Positions 22,077-30,492 of a stretch of 64,000 bases of DNA are shown here, piece after piece. Both the position numbers and the translations under genes were made by a program. The notes beneath the pieces were generated by a model, which did not search any database, was not told the DNA's origin, and saw only the letters and a list, made by a program, of their open reading frames with translations. The first letter of the stretch is position 1. Each line of letters opens with the position of its first letter. This DNA is from Cupriavidus sp. WGlv3 (GTDB lineage Bacteria; Pseudomonadota; Gammaproteobacteria; Burkholderiales; Burkholderiaceae): contig NZ_JALHRX010000003.1 in assembly GCF_023952475.1 (NCBI RefSeq), forward strand, positions 372,001 through 436,000, written 5' to 3'.

Positions 22077-24896
22077 ATGTCGGATAGTCCAAAAACACTC
22101 TTGCTCGTCGATGGATCGAGCTATCTGTATCGCGCTTATCACGCTTTGCCGGACCTGAGGAATGGGGAGGGTCTGCCCACAGGGGCAATCTACGGCATGA
22201 TCAACATGCTGCGCAAGTTGCGCAACGACTACCCGGCAGAGTATACCGCTTGCGTGTTCGACGCGAAGGGCAAGACCTTCCGCGACGACCTGTACCCGGC
22301 CTACAAGGAGCACCGCCCGTCGATGCCGGAAGACCTGGCGCGCCAGATCGAGCCGATCCACGAGGCCGTGCGCGCGCTGGGCTGGCCGATCGTGGTGGTC
22401 GACGGCGTCGAGGCCGACGACGTGATCGGCACATTGTCGCGCCAGGCCATGGAGCAGGGCGTGCGCACGGTGGTGTCCACCGGCGACAAGGACCTGGCGC
22501 AACTGGTCAACGAGCAGGTCACGCTGGTCAATACCATGAGCGGCGAGGTGCTCGATCCTCCCGGCGTGGTGGCCAAGTTCGGCGTGCCGCCGGAGCGCAT
22601 CATCGACTATCTGTCGCTCATTGGCGATGCCGTCGACAACGTGCCGGGCGTGCCCAAGGTCGGCCCCAAGACCGCGGTCAAATGGCTGGCCGAGCATGGC
22701 TCGCTCGACGGCGTGATCGCGGCCGCGCCCGGCATCAAGGGCGTGGTGGGCGAGAGCCTGCGCAACACGCTGGAATGGCTGCCGATGGCGCGCCGCCTGG
22801 TGACGGTCAAGACCGACTGCGACCTGAGCAAGTCGGTTGCGGATTTCCACGCGCTGCGCGAGACCGGCGAGGACAAGGAACAGCTGGTGGCGTTCTTCCA
22901 GCGCTATGGCTTCAAGACCTGGCTGCGCGAGGCCACCGGCGAAAGCCTGCCCGATGCGCGCGCCCAGGCCCGCGCCCGCGCCGCGGCCAGCGCGCCCGTG
23001 CAGGGCGGCCTGTTCGATGCGCCGGCACCATCGGCGGACGCCGGCGCGGCGCCGGCCGAGGACGCGGCGCCCACCGAGATCCGCTACGAGACCGTCACCA
23101 CCCCGGGCATGCTGGAAGACTGGCTGCGGCGCATCGAGTCGGCGCCGCTGGTGGCGATCGATACCGAGACCACCTCGCTCGATCCGATGCAGGCGCAGCT
23201 GGTCGGCATCTCGCTGTCGGCCTCGCCGGGCGAGGCCTGCTATATCCCGGTGGCGCACCGCGGCCCTGACGTGGCCGGCCTGCCCGAGCACGGCCAGCTT
23301 GCGCGCGAGTTCGTGCTGGAGCGCATGCGCGCCTGGCTTGAAGATGCCGGCCGGCCCAAGCTCGGCCAGAACCTGAAGTACGACGTCCATGTGTTCGCCA
23401 ACCACGGCATCAGGCTGCGCGGCATTGCACACGACACCATGCTGCAGAGCTACGTGCTGGCGTCGCACCGCAACCACGGCATGGACAGCCTGGCCGAGCG
23501 CCTGCTGAGCCTGAAGGCCATCACCTACGAAGAGGTGTGCGGCAAGGGCGCGAGCCAGATCGGCTTCGACCAGATCGACCTGGCCCGCGCCACCGAATAC
23601 GCGGCGGAGGACGCCGACGTGACCCTGCGCCTGCATCGCAGGATGTTCCCGCAGGTCGAGGCCGCGGCGGGGCTGCGCCGGGTCTATGAAGAGATCGAGA
23701 TGCCGGTCTCGGTGGTGCTGCAGAAGGTCGAGCGCAACGGCGTGCTGATCGACGCCGAACGCCTGGCCGCGCAGAGCGCCGAGCTGGGCCAGCGCATGCT
23801 GGCGCTGGAGCAGTCGGCCTACGAGGTCGCGGGCCAGCCGTTCAACCTGGGTTCGCCCAAGCAGATCGGCGAGATCCTGTTCAACCAGATGAAGCTGCCG
23901 GTGGTGAAGAAGACCGCCAGCGGCGCGCCGTCGACCGACGAAGAGGTGCTGCAGAAGCTGGCCGAGGACTACCCGCTGCCCAAGCTGCTGCTGGACTACC
24001 GCGGCCTGTCCAAGCTCAAGTCCACCTACACCGACAAGCTGCCGAAGATGGTCAACCCGCGGACCGGGCGCGTGCACACCAGCTACGGCCAGGCCACCGC
24101 GGTGACCGGGCGGCTGGCGTCGACCGAGCCCAACCTGCAGAACATCCCGGTGCGCACCGAGGAAGGCCGCCGCATCCGCGAGGCCTTTATCGCCGAGCCG
24201 GGCAGCGTGATCGTGTCGGCCGACTATTCGCAGATCGAGCTGCGCATCATGGCCCATATCTCGGGCGACGAGAACCTGCTGCGCGCCTTTGCCAACGGCG
24301 AGGACATCCACCGCGCCACCGCCGCCGAGATCTTCGGCGTCGAGCGCGACGCCGTCAGCAGCGAGCAGCGCCGCTACGCCAAGGTGATCAACTTCGGCCT
24401 GATCTACGGCATGAGCGCGTTCGGGCTGGCCAGCAACCTGGGCATCGAGCGCGAGGCCGCCAAGCACTATATCGACCGCTACTTCATGCGCTACCCGGGC
24501 GTGGCCCACTATATGGAAGAGACGCGCCAGACCGCGCGCGAGCAGGGTTATGTCGAGACCGTGTTCGGCCGGCGGCTGTGGCTGCCCGATATCAACGGCG
24601 GCAGCGGCCCGCGCCGCCAGGCCGCCGAGCGTGCAGCCATCAATGCGCCGATGCAGGGCACCGCGGCCGACCTGATCAAGCTGGCGATGATCGCGGTGCA
24701 GGACTGGCTGGAGCGCGACGGCCTGCAGACGCGCCAGATCATGCAGGTGCACGATGAACTGGTGCTGGAAGTGCCCGAGCACGAGCTGGAACTGGTCAAG
24801 GCGCGCCTGCCTGAGCTGATGTGCACGGTGGCCGAGCTGCGCGTGCCGCTGGTGGCCGAAGTCGGCAGCGGCGCCAACTGGGAAGAAGCACACTGA
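22077..24896 (+). CDS. polA: DNA polymerase I
   Basis: 939 residues from the ATG at 22077 (MSDSPKTLLLVDGSSYLYRA); an ATG two codons upstream at 22071 is also in frame, but GAG at 22065-22067 is better spaced for 22077. All three domains look intact. The 5'-nuclease has GDAVDNVPGVPKVGPKTA; the 3'-5' exonuclease retains the acidic motif AIDTETTSLDPM, so proofreading should be active; the polymerase has DYSQIELRIMAHISGDENLL and KVINFGLIYGMS, and ends near QVHDELVLEVPE. It replaces Okazaki primers and fills repair gaps. It is divergent from the LOG gene with essentially no spacer. Confidence 0.97.
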   Translation: MSDSPKTLLLVDGSSYLYRAYHALPDLRNGEGLPTGAIYGMINMLRKLRNDYPAEYTACVFDAKGKTFRDDLYPAYKEHRPSMPEDLARQIEPIHEAVRALGWPIVVVDGVEADDVIGTLSRQAMEQGVRTVVSTGDKDLAQLVNEQVTLVNTMSGEVLDPPGVVAKFGVPPERIIDYLSLIGDAVDNVPGVPKVGPKTAVKWLAEHGSLDGVIAAAPGIKGVVGESLRNTLEWLPMARRLVTVKTDCDLSKSVADFHALRETGEDKEQLVAFFQRYGFKTWLREATGESLPDARAQARARAAASAPVQGGLFDAPAPSADAGAAPAEDAAPTEIRYETVTTPGMLEDWLRRIESAPLVAIDTETTSLDPMQAQLVGISLSASPGEACYIPVAHRGPDVAGLPEHGQLAREFVLERMRAWLEDAGRPKLGQNLKYDVHVFANHGIRLRGIAHDTMLQSYVLASHRNHGMDSLAERLLSLKAITYEEVCGKGASQIGFDQIDLARATEYAAEDADVTLRLHRRMFPQVEAAAGLRRVYEEIEMPVSVVLQKVERNGVLIDAERLAAQSAELGQRMLALEQSAYEVAGQPFNLGSPKQIGEILFNQMKLPVVKKTASGAPSTDEEVLQKLAEDYPLPKLLLDYRGLSKLKSTYTDKLPKMVNPRTGRVHTSYGQATAVTGRLASTEPNLQNIPVRTEEGRRIREAFIAEPGSVIVSADYSQIELRIMAHISGDENLLRAFANGEDIHRATAAEIFGVERDAVSSEQRRYAKVINFGLIYGMSAFGLASNLGIEREAAKHYIDRYFMRYPGVAHYMEETRQTAREQGYVETVFGRRLWLPDINGGSGPRRQAAERAAINAPMQGTAADLIKLAMIAVQDWLERDGLQTRQIMQVHDELVLEVPEHELELVKARLPELMCTVAELRVPLVAEVGSGANWEEAH

Positions 24897-25032
24897 GGCT
24901 GCCCCGGGCCTCCCTGGCGAGCCGGCGTCCCGGCCGGCGCGCCGCCCCTGCGTGGTGGTATCGAATGAAGCGACTGCTGAGTCAGCGTGCGGCGCTTGCC
25001 AGTCATGCTGCAATGCAGCAGACTGTGGCAAA

Positions 25033-25065
25033 CGCCTCAGTAACCGCCTCAGTAAGCGCCTCAGG
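25033..25065. repeat. Three tandem 12-bp repeats upstream of ndh
   Basis: CGCCTCAGTAAC at 25033, CGCCTCAGTAAG at 25045 and a partial CGCCTCAGG at 25057. The exact 12-bp period ends 33 bp before the ndh start, so it could be a regulator-binding array or a leader element. Confidence 0.65.
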
Positions 25066-25097
25066 CAAAAAATTTACAAAAACGCAGCAGGTAGACC

Positions 25098-26423
25098 ATG
25101 ACAGAAACAAGGACGCACCGCATCGTCGTCGTTGGCGGCGGAGCAGGGGGGCTGGAACTGGTAACCAGGCTGGGCGACAAGCTCGGCCGCAAGGGCGCGG
25201 CGCAGGTGGTGCTGGTGGACCGTCTGCCCACCCATATCTGGAAACCGCTGCTGCATGAAGTCGCCGCCGGCAGCATGGATCCCAACACCCACCAGCTGGA
25301 ATACGCGGCGCAGGCGCGCTGGCATCATTTCGAGTTCCAGCAGGGCGAACTGACCGGCATCGACCGCATCCGCAAGACCATCTCGGTGTCGGCCTGCGTT
25401 GACCAGGACGGCGCCGAACTGCTGCCCGCGCGCGAACTGCCGTATGACACGCTGGTGCTGGCGATCGGCTGCGTCACGCATTTCTTCGGCGTGCCGGGCG
25501 CCGCCGAGCATGCCATTGCGCTGGACACCGTGGCCCAGGCCGAGCGCTTCCGCAAGCGGCTGATCGCGGCCTGCGTGCGGGCCCAGAACGGACGCGGCCG
25601 GATTGGCGATGACGGCCAGCCGCGCGTGGACGTGGCCATCATCGGCGCCGGCGCCACCGGCGTCGAGCTGTCGGCGGAGCTGCGCAACACCGCGCATGTG
25701 CTCAGCGCCTATGGCCTGCACCGGCTCGATCCGCGCCGCGACGTGCGCATCCACGTGATCGAGGCCGGCCCGCGCATCCTGCCGGCGCTGTCCGAGCGGG
25801 TCTCGGCCGAGACCGCCAAGCTGCTCCGGAAGCTGGATGTCGACGTCTTTACCAGCGAGCGCGTGACCGAAGTCACGCCGCAGGCCGTGCTGACCGCCAG
25901 CGGCAAGACCATCGATGCCGACCTGACGGTGTGGGCCGCCGGCATCACCGCGCCCGCGGTGCTGGCCAGCCTGGGCCTGCCGGTCAGCCGCCAGGGCCAG
26001 CTCGTGGTCGGTCCGACGCTGCAGAGCGAGGGCGACCCCGACATCTTCGCCTTCGGCGATTGCGCCAGCTGCCCGTGGCCCGAGAAGCAGACCTCGGTGC
26101 CGCCGCGCGCGCAGGCCGCGCACCAGCAGGCCACCTTCCTCTACCAGGCGCTGTGCGCGCGGCTGGCGGGGCGGCCGCTGCCGCAGTTTGCCTTCAAGGA
26201 CTTCGGCTCGCTGGTGTCGCTGGGGCATTTCAGCGCGGTGGGGAGCCTGATGGGCGGGCTGATCGGCGGCTCGATGTTTATCGAGGGGCTGATGGCGCGC
26301 TTCATGTACACCTCGCTGTACCGGATGCACGTGATGGCGCTGCACGGCGCGGTCGGGATGGCGCTGGACACCGTCTCGCACTGGCTGCGCAGCAAGACCA
26401 GTCCGCGCGTCAAGCTGCACTGA
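25098..26423 (+). CDS. ndh: Type II NADH dehydrogenase (NDH-2)
   Basis: 441 residues, single-subunit non-proton-pumping NADH:quinone oxidoreductase. The FAD dinucleotide fold is RIVVVGGGAGGLELVTRLG at the N-terminus, the NADH fold VAIIGAGATGVELSAELR, the conserved FAD site DIFAFGDCASCP, and a C-terminal amphipathic membrane-binding region (RMHVMALHGAVGMALDTVSHWL). It oxidises cytoplasmic NADH into the quinone pool. The 201-bp region after polA holds a GCTGC-AAT-GCAGC dyad (25007-25019) and a triple 12-bp repeat that may set its expression. Confidence 0.93.
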   Translation: MTETRTHRIVVVGGGAGGLELVTRLGDKLGRKGAAQVVLVDRLPTHIWKPLLHEVAAGSMDPNTHQLEYAAQARWHHFEFQQGELTGIDRIRKTISVSACVDQDGAELLPARELPYDTLVLAIGCVTHFFGVPGAAEHAIALDTVAQAERFRKRLIAACVRAQNGRGRIGDDGQPRVDVAIIGAGATGVELSAELRNTAHVLSAYGLHRLDPRRDVRIHVIEAGPRILPALSERVSAETAKLLRKLDVDVFTSERVTEVTPQAVLTASGKTIDADLTVWAAGITAPAVLASLGLPVSRQGQLVVGPTLQSEGDPDIFAFGDCASCPWPEKQTSVPPRAQAAHQQATFLYQALCARLAGRPLPQFAFKDFGSLVSLGHFSAVGSLMGGLIGGSMFIEGLMARFMYTSLYRMHVMALHGAVGMALDTVSHWLRSKTSPRVKLH

Positions 26424-26556
26424 CACATGCCCCGGGCCCCCCGCTTGTGGGTGGGGGCGCCGGCGGGCCTGCGCCGCCATGTTTTCTCCATGTCTGCTTA
26501 AAATCGGGCGCGGGCGCCGCGTGGCGGCCCAGCCACCAACGATCCTGGAGACAAGC

Positions 26557-27435
26557 ATGCTCAAACCAGAAGTGGACAGCCTGGTCCCCGGCCAGACCTT
26601 CGATCGCCGCGGTTTCGTCAAGACCGCGCTGGGTTCCGCCTTTGCGGCCGCGGCCTTGCCGGTGATGGCCCAGCAGGCGATCAAGACCGACTTTGCCGGG
26701 CTGAACGCGGGCGAGGTCACCATCCCGTCGGGCGGCTTCAGCATGCCGGCCTACCGTGCCCAGCCGGAAGGCAAGAAAAACCTGCCGGTGGTACTGGTGA
26801 TCAGTGAGATCTTCGGCGTGCACGAGCATATCGCCGACGTGTGCCGGCGCTTTGCCAAGCAGGGCTACCTGGCGATCGCGCCCGAGCTGTTTGCGCGCCA
26901 GGGCGATCCGCAGAGCTTCGGCACGATCCAGGAGCTGCAGCGCCAGGTGATCGCCAAGGTGCCCGACGCGCAGGTGATGGGCGACCTCGATGCCGCCGTG
27001 ACCTGGGCCGGCGCCAACGGCGGCGACGTCTCGCGCCTGGCCATCACCGGATTCTGCTGGGGCGGCCGCATAACCTGGCTTTACGCCGCGCACAGCCAGC
27101 GCCTGAAGGCCGGCGTGGCCTGGTACGGCCAGCTGGCGCCCGAGCCGACACCGATCAAGCCAAAGAATCCCATCGACCTGGTCGGCCAGCTCCATGCGCC
27201 GGTGCTCGGCTTGTACGGCGGCAAGGACACCGGCATCCCGCTCGAGCAGGTGGACCGGATGAAGGCCGCGCTGGCGTCGTCGTCCGACCCGGACGCCAAG
27301 CGCTCGCGCTTTATCGTCTATCCCGAGTCCGGCCACGCCTTCCATGCGGACTACCGGCCCAGCTACCGCGAGGCCGATGCCAGGGACGGCTGGCAGAAGT
27401 GCCTGGACTGGTTCAGGCAGTACGGCGTCGCCTGA
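26557..27435 (+). CDS. Tat-exported dienelactone hydrolase family protein
   Basis: 292 residues. The leader contains a twin-arginine motif (DRRGFVKTALG) followed by a hydrophobic stretch ending ALPVMAQQ, so export folded to the periplasm is likely. The alpha/beta hydrolase core has the cysteine nucleophile in TGFCWGGR, acid in GGKDTGIP and histidine in ESGHAFHADY: the Cys-His-Asp triad of dienelactone hydrolases. The start at 26557 follows GGAG by six bases. The substrate is unknown; Tat-leader DLH proteins are common but uncharacterised. Confidence 0.88.
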   Translation: MLKPEVDSLVPGQTFDRRGFVKTALGSAFAAAALPVMAQQAIKTDFAGLNAGEVTIPSGGFSMPAYRAQPEGKKNLPVVLVISEIFGVHEHIADVCRRFAKQGYLAIAPELFARQGDPQSFGTIQELQRQVIAKVPDAQVMGDLDAAVTWAGANGGDVSRLAITGFCWGGRITWLYAAHSQRLKAGVAWYGQLAPEPTPIKPKNPIDLVGQLHAPVLGLYGGKDTGIPLEQVDRMKAALASSSDPDAKRSRFIVYPESGHAFHADYRPSYREADARDGWQKCLDWFRQYGVA

Positions 27436-27501
27436 CCTGGCAAGCGGCTCCCGCCCGTGGGGCCGGCCGACGGCAAGGATTGCAAAGTCCCGGCGGATAC
27501 G

Positions 27502-27507
27502 TACAAT
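27502..27507 (+). promoter_or_regulatory. Candidate -10 element for ZIP transporter gene
   Basis: TACAAT about 100 bp before the coding region. The inverted repeat at 27525-27537 lies just after the expected transcription start. Confidence 0.45.
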
Positions 27508-27524
27508 GCGGCCTTTGAGTTATT

Positions 27525-27537
27525 GCAACATTGTTGC
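27525..27537. promoter_or_regulatory. Inverted repeat GCAAC-ATT-GTTGC, candidate metal-regulator operator
   Basis: A perfect 5-bp dyad with a 3-bp centre in the ZIP leader, placed where a repressor would block initiation. A Zur/Fur-type site is possible for a ZIP gene, but the match to known boxes is only partial. Confidence 0.4.
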
Positions 27538-27605
27538 GTTTGCCGCCCGGCGCGATGCGGGCGGAACGGCGGGGCCGCCCGGCACCGCCACCCCGGGAGC
27601 CCATC

Positions 27606-28457
27606 ATCCATTCGACGCTTTTGTATATCCTGCTCGCCGCCACGATCTCGGGCGTGGGCAGCATCTTCGGTGCGGCGCTGCTGTCGCTGACGGTGGCGTC
27701 CCGCGTGGTCGAGCGCATGGTGAGCTTCTCGGTGGGCGTGCTGCTGGCCACTGCGCTGCTGCATTCGCTGCCCGAGGCGTTCGAGTCCGGCGCCGATCCG
27801 CGCGCGCTGTTCGGCACCTTGCTGGCCGGGCTGCTGGGATTCTTCCTGCTGGAAAAGCTCTCGCTGCTGCGCCATTCGCACCATCACGAGGGCGACGGGC
27901 ACCACCACCACCACGGCCATGACCGCGAGGAAGCGGGCCGCAGCGGCCTGACCATCCTGGTCGGCGACACCTTCCACAACTTTGCCGACGGCATCGTGAT
28001 CGCGGCGGCCTTCCTGGCCGACCCGCATATCGGCGTGGTCACCGCGCTGGCGATCGCGGCGCACGAGATCCCGCAGGAGGTGGGCGACTTTATCGTGCTG
28101 CTCAACGCCGGCTTCTCCAAGGCGCGCGCCTTTGCCTTCAACCTGCTGTCGAGCCTGGCGGCGATCGCCGGCGGGGTGGTCGGGTACTTCCTGCTCGACC
28201 AGTTGAGCGGGTGGATCCCCTACGTGCTGGTGATCGCGGCCAGCAGCTTTATCTATATCGCCGTCAGCGACCTGATGCCGCAGATGCAGCGCAAGCCGCG
28301 CTGGCGCGAATCGGCGATCCAGGTGGTGCTGGTGGCGGCGGGGATCACGGCCATCGTGTTCATCACCAACGGCGTGCACGAGAGCCACAGCCACAGCCAC
28401 GGCGCTCACGGCCACGACGGCCACAGCCACGCCGCGCCCGTCGCGTCGTCACGCTAG
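27606..28457 (+). CDS. ZIP family metal transporter (unusual start codon)
   Basis: About 283 residues of conserved protein beginning IHSTLLYILLAATISGVGSI. ZIP features are present: helix IV with DTFHNFADGIVIAAAF, helix V with AIAAHEIPQEVGDF (metal-binding His/Asp/Glu), a His-rich cytoplasmic loop (about residues 90-110) and a His/Ser/Gly tail. It should import zinc or another divalent metal. No ATG, GTG or TTG follows the good Shine-Dalgarno GGGAG at 27595-27599; at six-base spacing stands ATC (27606). The nearest upstream ATG (27555) has no ribosome site and encodes Arg/Pro-rich sequence. The start given is therefore tentative. Confidence 0.83.
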   Translation: MHSTLLYILLAATISGVGSIFGAALLSLTVASRVVERMVSFSVGVLLATALLHSLPEAFESGADPRALFGTLLAGLLGFFLLEKLSLLRHSHHHEGDGHHHHHGHDREEAGRSGLTILVGDTFHNFADGIVIAAAFLADPHIGVVTALAIAAHEIPQEVGDFIVLLNAGFSKARAFAFNLLSSLAAIAGGVVGYFLLDQLSGWIPYVLVIAASSFIYIAVSDLMPQMQRKPRWRESAIQVVLVAAGITAIVFITNGVHESHSHSHGAHGHDGHSHAAPVASSR

Positions 28458-28462
28458 CCGGA

Positions 28463-29338
28463 TCAGGCCGCCCCGGTGGCCCCGGTGGCCCCGGTAGCAA
28501 CCGGGCGCGCCGGGTCGGCGCACCATTCGCTCCACGACCCCGGATACAGCGCCGCGCCGCCCAGGCCGGCGGCTTCCAGCGCCAGCAGGTTGTGGCAGGC
28601 CGTCACACCCGAGCCGCACTGCATCACCGCCTGCGCGGCGGCGTGCGTGCCCAGCACCGCGCCGAATTCCGCGCGCAGGGTCGCGGCCGGCTTGAAGCGG
28701 CCTTCCGCATCCAGGTTGTCCTTGAAGAAGCGGTTGACCGCGCCCGGGATATGGCCGCCGACCGGGTCCAGCGTCTCGTTCTCGCCCCGGAAGCGGTCGG
28801 GCGCGCGCGCATCGACCACCAGCAGCCGGCCCTGGCCGAGATTGTCGACCAGTACGTCCGCATCGACGGTCGGCACCAGCGACTTGCCGCGGCGGATCGT
28901 GCCCGGCACCTCGGGCTCTGCCGCGGCGTCGTGCTCCAGCGGCAGGCCGGCCTTGACCCAGGCGTCCTTGCCGCCGTCGAGCACGGCCACGGCATCGTGG
29001 CCGATCCAGCGCAGCAGCCACCACAGCCGCGCGGCGAACATGCCGCCCTGGGCGTCGTAGGCGACCACCGGGGTGTCGTCGTCGATGCCGAGTGCCTGCA
29101 GGCGCGCGACCAGGTCGTCGGCGTCCGGCAGCGGATGGCGGCCGTTGCGGCCGGTCTTGGGACCGGACAGCTCGTTGTCCAGGTGCAGGTAGAAGGCGCC
29201 GGGCAGGTGGCCGGTGCGGTAGGCTTCGCGGCCGGCGGCGGGGTCGGCCAGGTCGAAGCTGCAGTCGATCACGACGCAGCGGCCGGGGCCGGCCAGCAGA
29301 GACTGCAGTGCGGTGACGGAAATCAGCGGTTTCTGCAT
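28463..29338 (-). CDS. sseA: 3-mercaptopyruvate/thiosulfate sulfurtransferase (double rhodanese)
   Basis: 291 residues, two rhodanese domains. The C-terminal active loop is MQCGSGVTACHNLLAL; the CGSGVTA loop is typical of 3-mercaptopyruvate sulfurtransferase such as E. coli SseA, and Cys is the sulfur-carrying residue. The N-terminal domain lacks that cysteine (YDAQGGMFAARLWW), as usual. The final residues are a Gly-Ala-Thr repeat encoded by a 9-bp DNA repeat at 28471-28497, so the tail is likely dispensable. It converges with the ZIP gene with a 5-bp gap. Confidence 0.9.
   Translation of the reverse strand: MQKPLISVTALQSLLAGPGRCVVIDCSFDLADPAAGREAYRTGHLPGAFYLHLDNELSGPKTGRNGRHPLPDADDLVARLQALGIDDDTPVVAYDAQGGMFAARLWWLLRWIGHDAVAVLDGGKDAWVKAGLPLEHDAAAEPEVPGTIRRGKSLVPTVDADVLVDNLGQGRLLVVDARAPDRFRGENETLDPVGGHIPGAVNRFFKDNLDAEGRFKPAATLRAEFGAVLGTHAAAQAVMQCGSGVTACHNLLALEAAGLGGAALYPGSWSEWCADPARPVATGATGATGAA
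28471..28497. repeat. Three tandem copies of CCCCGGTGG at 3' end of sseA
   Basis: A 9-bp unit repeated in frame, encoding Gly-Ala-Thr repeats at the protein's C-terminus. A site of likely copy-number slippage. Confidence 0.8.
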
Positions 29339-29393
29339 GGGAATCCTGTAGCGAGCGGAGAAAGAAATCCGGAGCGGTCGGGCTTACCGAATG

Positions 29394-30317
29394 CTACACC
29401 TCAGGGTGCACTTCCGCCTCCGGCGACTTGACCGGCGTGGCGGGCGTGGGCTTGGCGTCGGTGCCCTGGCGCGCGCGCATCAGCGTGGTGGCGATGCCGC
29501 TGGCGATGATCAGCCCCATGCCCAGCCACGACAGCCAGTTCAGGCGGTCGGACCAGATCAGCATGCCCCACACGCTGGAGAAGACGATGCCGGCGTACTG
29601 CAGGTTGGCGGTCAGCAGGGTGTTGCCGCGCTTGTAGGCGCGCGTCATCGCGGTCTGGCCCAGTGTGGCCAGGATGCCGATCGCCAGCAGCAGGCCGGCG
29701 CCGTACCACGTATGCGGGCTGGTGCCGCCCAGCAGCATCCACACCAGCCCGGCGATCATGCCGACCAGCGAGAAATAGAACACGATGCGGCCTTCGGGCT
29801 CGCCCAGCTGGCCGAGCTGGCGCACCTCGACATAGGCCAATGCGGTAAACATGCCCGAGATCAGCCCGACCAGGCCGCCGGTCAGCTGGTCCTTGCCCAC
29901 CGACGGCTGCAGCAGGCAGATCACGCCGGCAAACGACAGCAGGATGGCCAGCACCAGCCGGCGGTCGGCGTTGCCGCCGGTGCCGGCCAGCGCCGCGCTG
30001 GCGCCCAGGATCAGCGCGATCCACACCGGCGACATGTAGTTCAGCGTCATCGCGGTGGCCAGCGGCAGCAGCGAGATCGAGGTGAACCACAGCATCAGCG
30101 AGGTCACGCCGAACACGCTGCGCTTGATATGCGACAGCATGTAGGGGGTGCGCACCGAGACCCCGCGCGAGGACAGCAGCACCCACATGATCACCACGCT
30201 GATCAGGCCGCGGTAGAACACGATCTCGCCGGTGGTGTACAGGTCGGACGCCAGCTTGACGCCAACCCCCATCAGCGAAAAGGCGAAGGCGGCGAACAGC
30301 ATCCAGAGCGATTGCAT
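29394..30317 (-). CDS. EamA-family (DMT) transporter
   Basis: 307 residues with ten predicted membrane segments in two EamA repeats, beginning MQSLWMLFAAFAFSLMGVGVKLAS. The start at 30317 lies directly before the first helix; the extra N-terminal frame to 30368 is Arg/Pro/Leu sequence and is not credible. The hydrophilic tail is rich in Pro/Thr/Glu. Members export metabolites or amino acids; the substrate is unknown. It reads the same way as sseA, 55 bp upstream of it, so the two may share a transcript. Confidence 0.86.
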   Translation of the reverse strand: MQSLWMLFAAFAFSLMGVGVKLASDLYTTGEIVFYRGLISVVIMWVLLSSRGVSVRTPYMLSHIKRSVFGVTSLMLWFTSISLLPLATAMTLNYMSPVWIALILGASAALAGTGGNADRRLVLAILLSFAGVICLLQPSVGKDQLTGGLVGLISGMFTALAYVEVRQLGQLGEPEGRIVFYFSLVGMIAGLVWMLLGGTSPHTWYGAGLLLAIGILATLGQTAMTRAYKRGNTLLTANLQYAGIVFSSVWGMLIWSDRLNWLSWLGMGLIIASGIATTLMRARQGTDAKPTPATPVKSPEAEVHPEV

Positions 30318-30441
30318 GGCGAGGGCGCGGTGAAGCGGGCAGGAGCGAAGGAGAGAAGGCCGGCGCACGAGCGGGGCTCTGCGGCTCCGCGTCGATCGCG
30401 CCGGACAATGATTCTAGCAGCGCACATCGCCTGCCAAAGCA

Positions 30442-30467
30442 AAACGGACCGCCGTAGCGGTCCGTTT
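30442..30467 (-). terminator. Rho-independent terminator of the Rieske oxygenase gene
   Basis: A perfect 11-bp stem AAACGGACCGC / GCGGTCCGTTT around CGTA. Reading the minus strand it lies 25 bp after the stop at 30493 and ends in a short T-run. Confidence 0.88.
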
Positions 30468-30492
30468 CAGGTTGCGTTGTGCGCTGATCGCA

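Noticed and set aside
22014..25031. Long minus-strand open frame opposite polA (and similar ones opposite valS at 7580-10573 and dxs at 32155-35007)
   Set aside because: His/Arg/Ala/Gly-rich translations with no motifs; they arise from strong GC bias at third codon positions of the real genes on the other strand.
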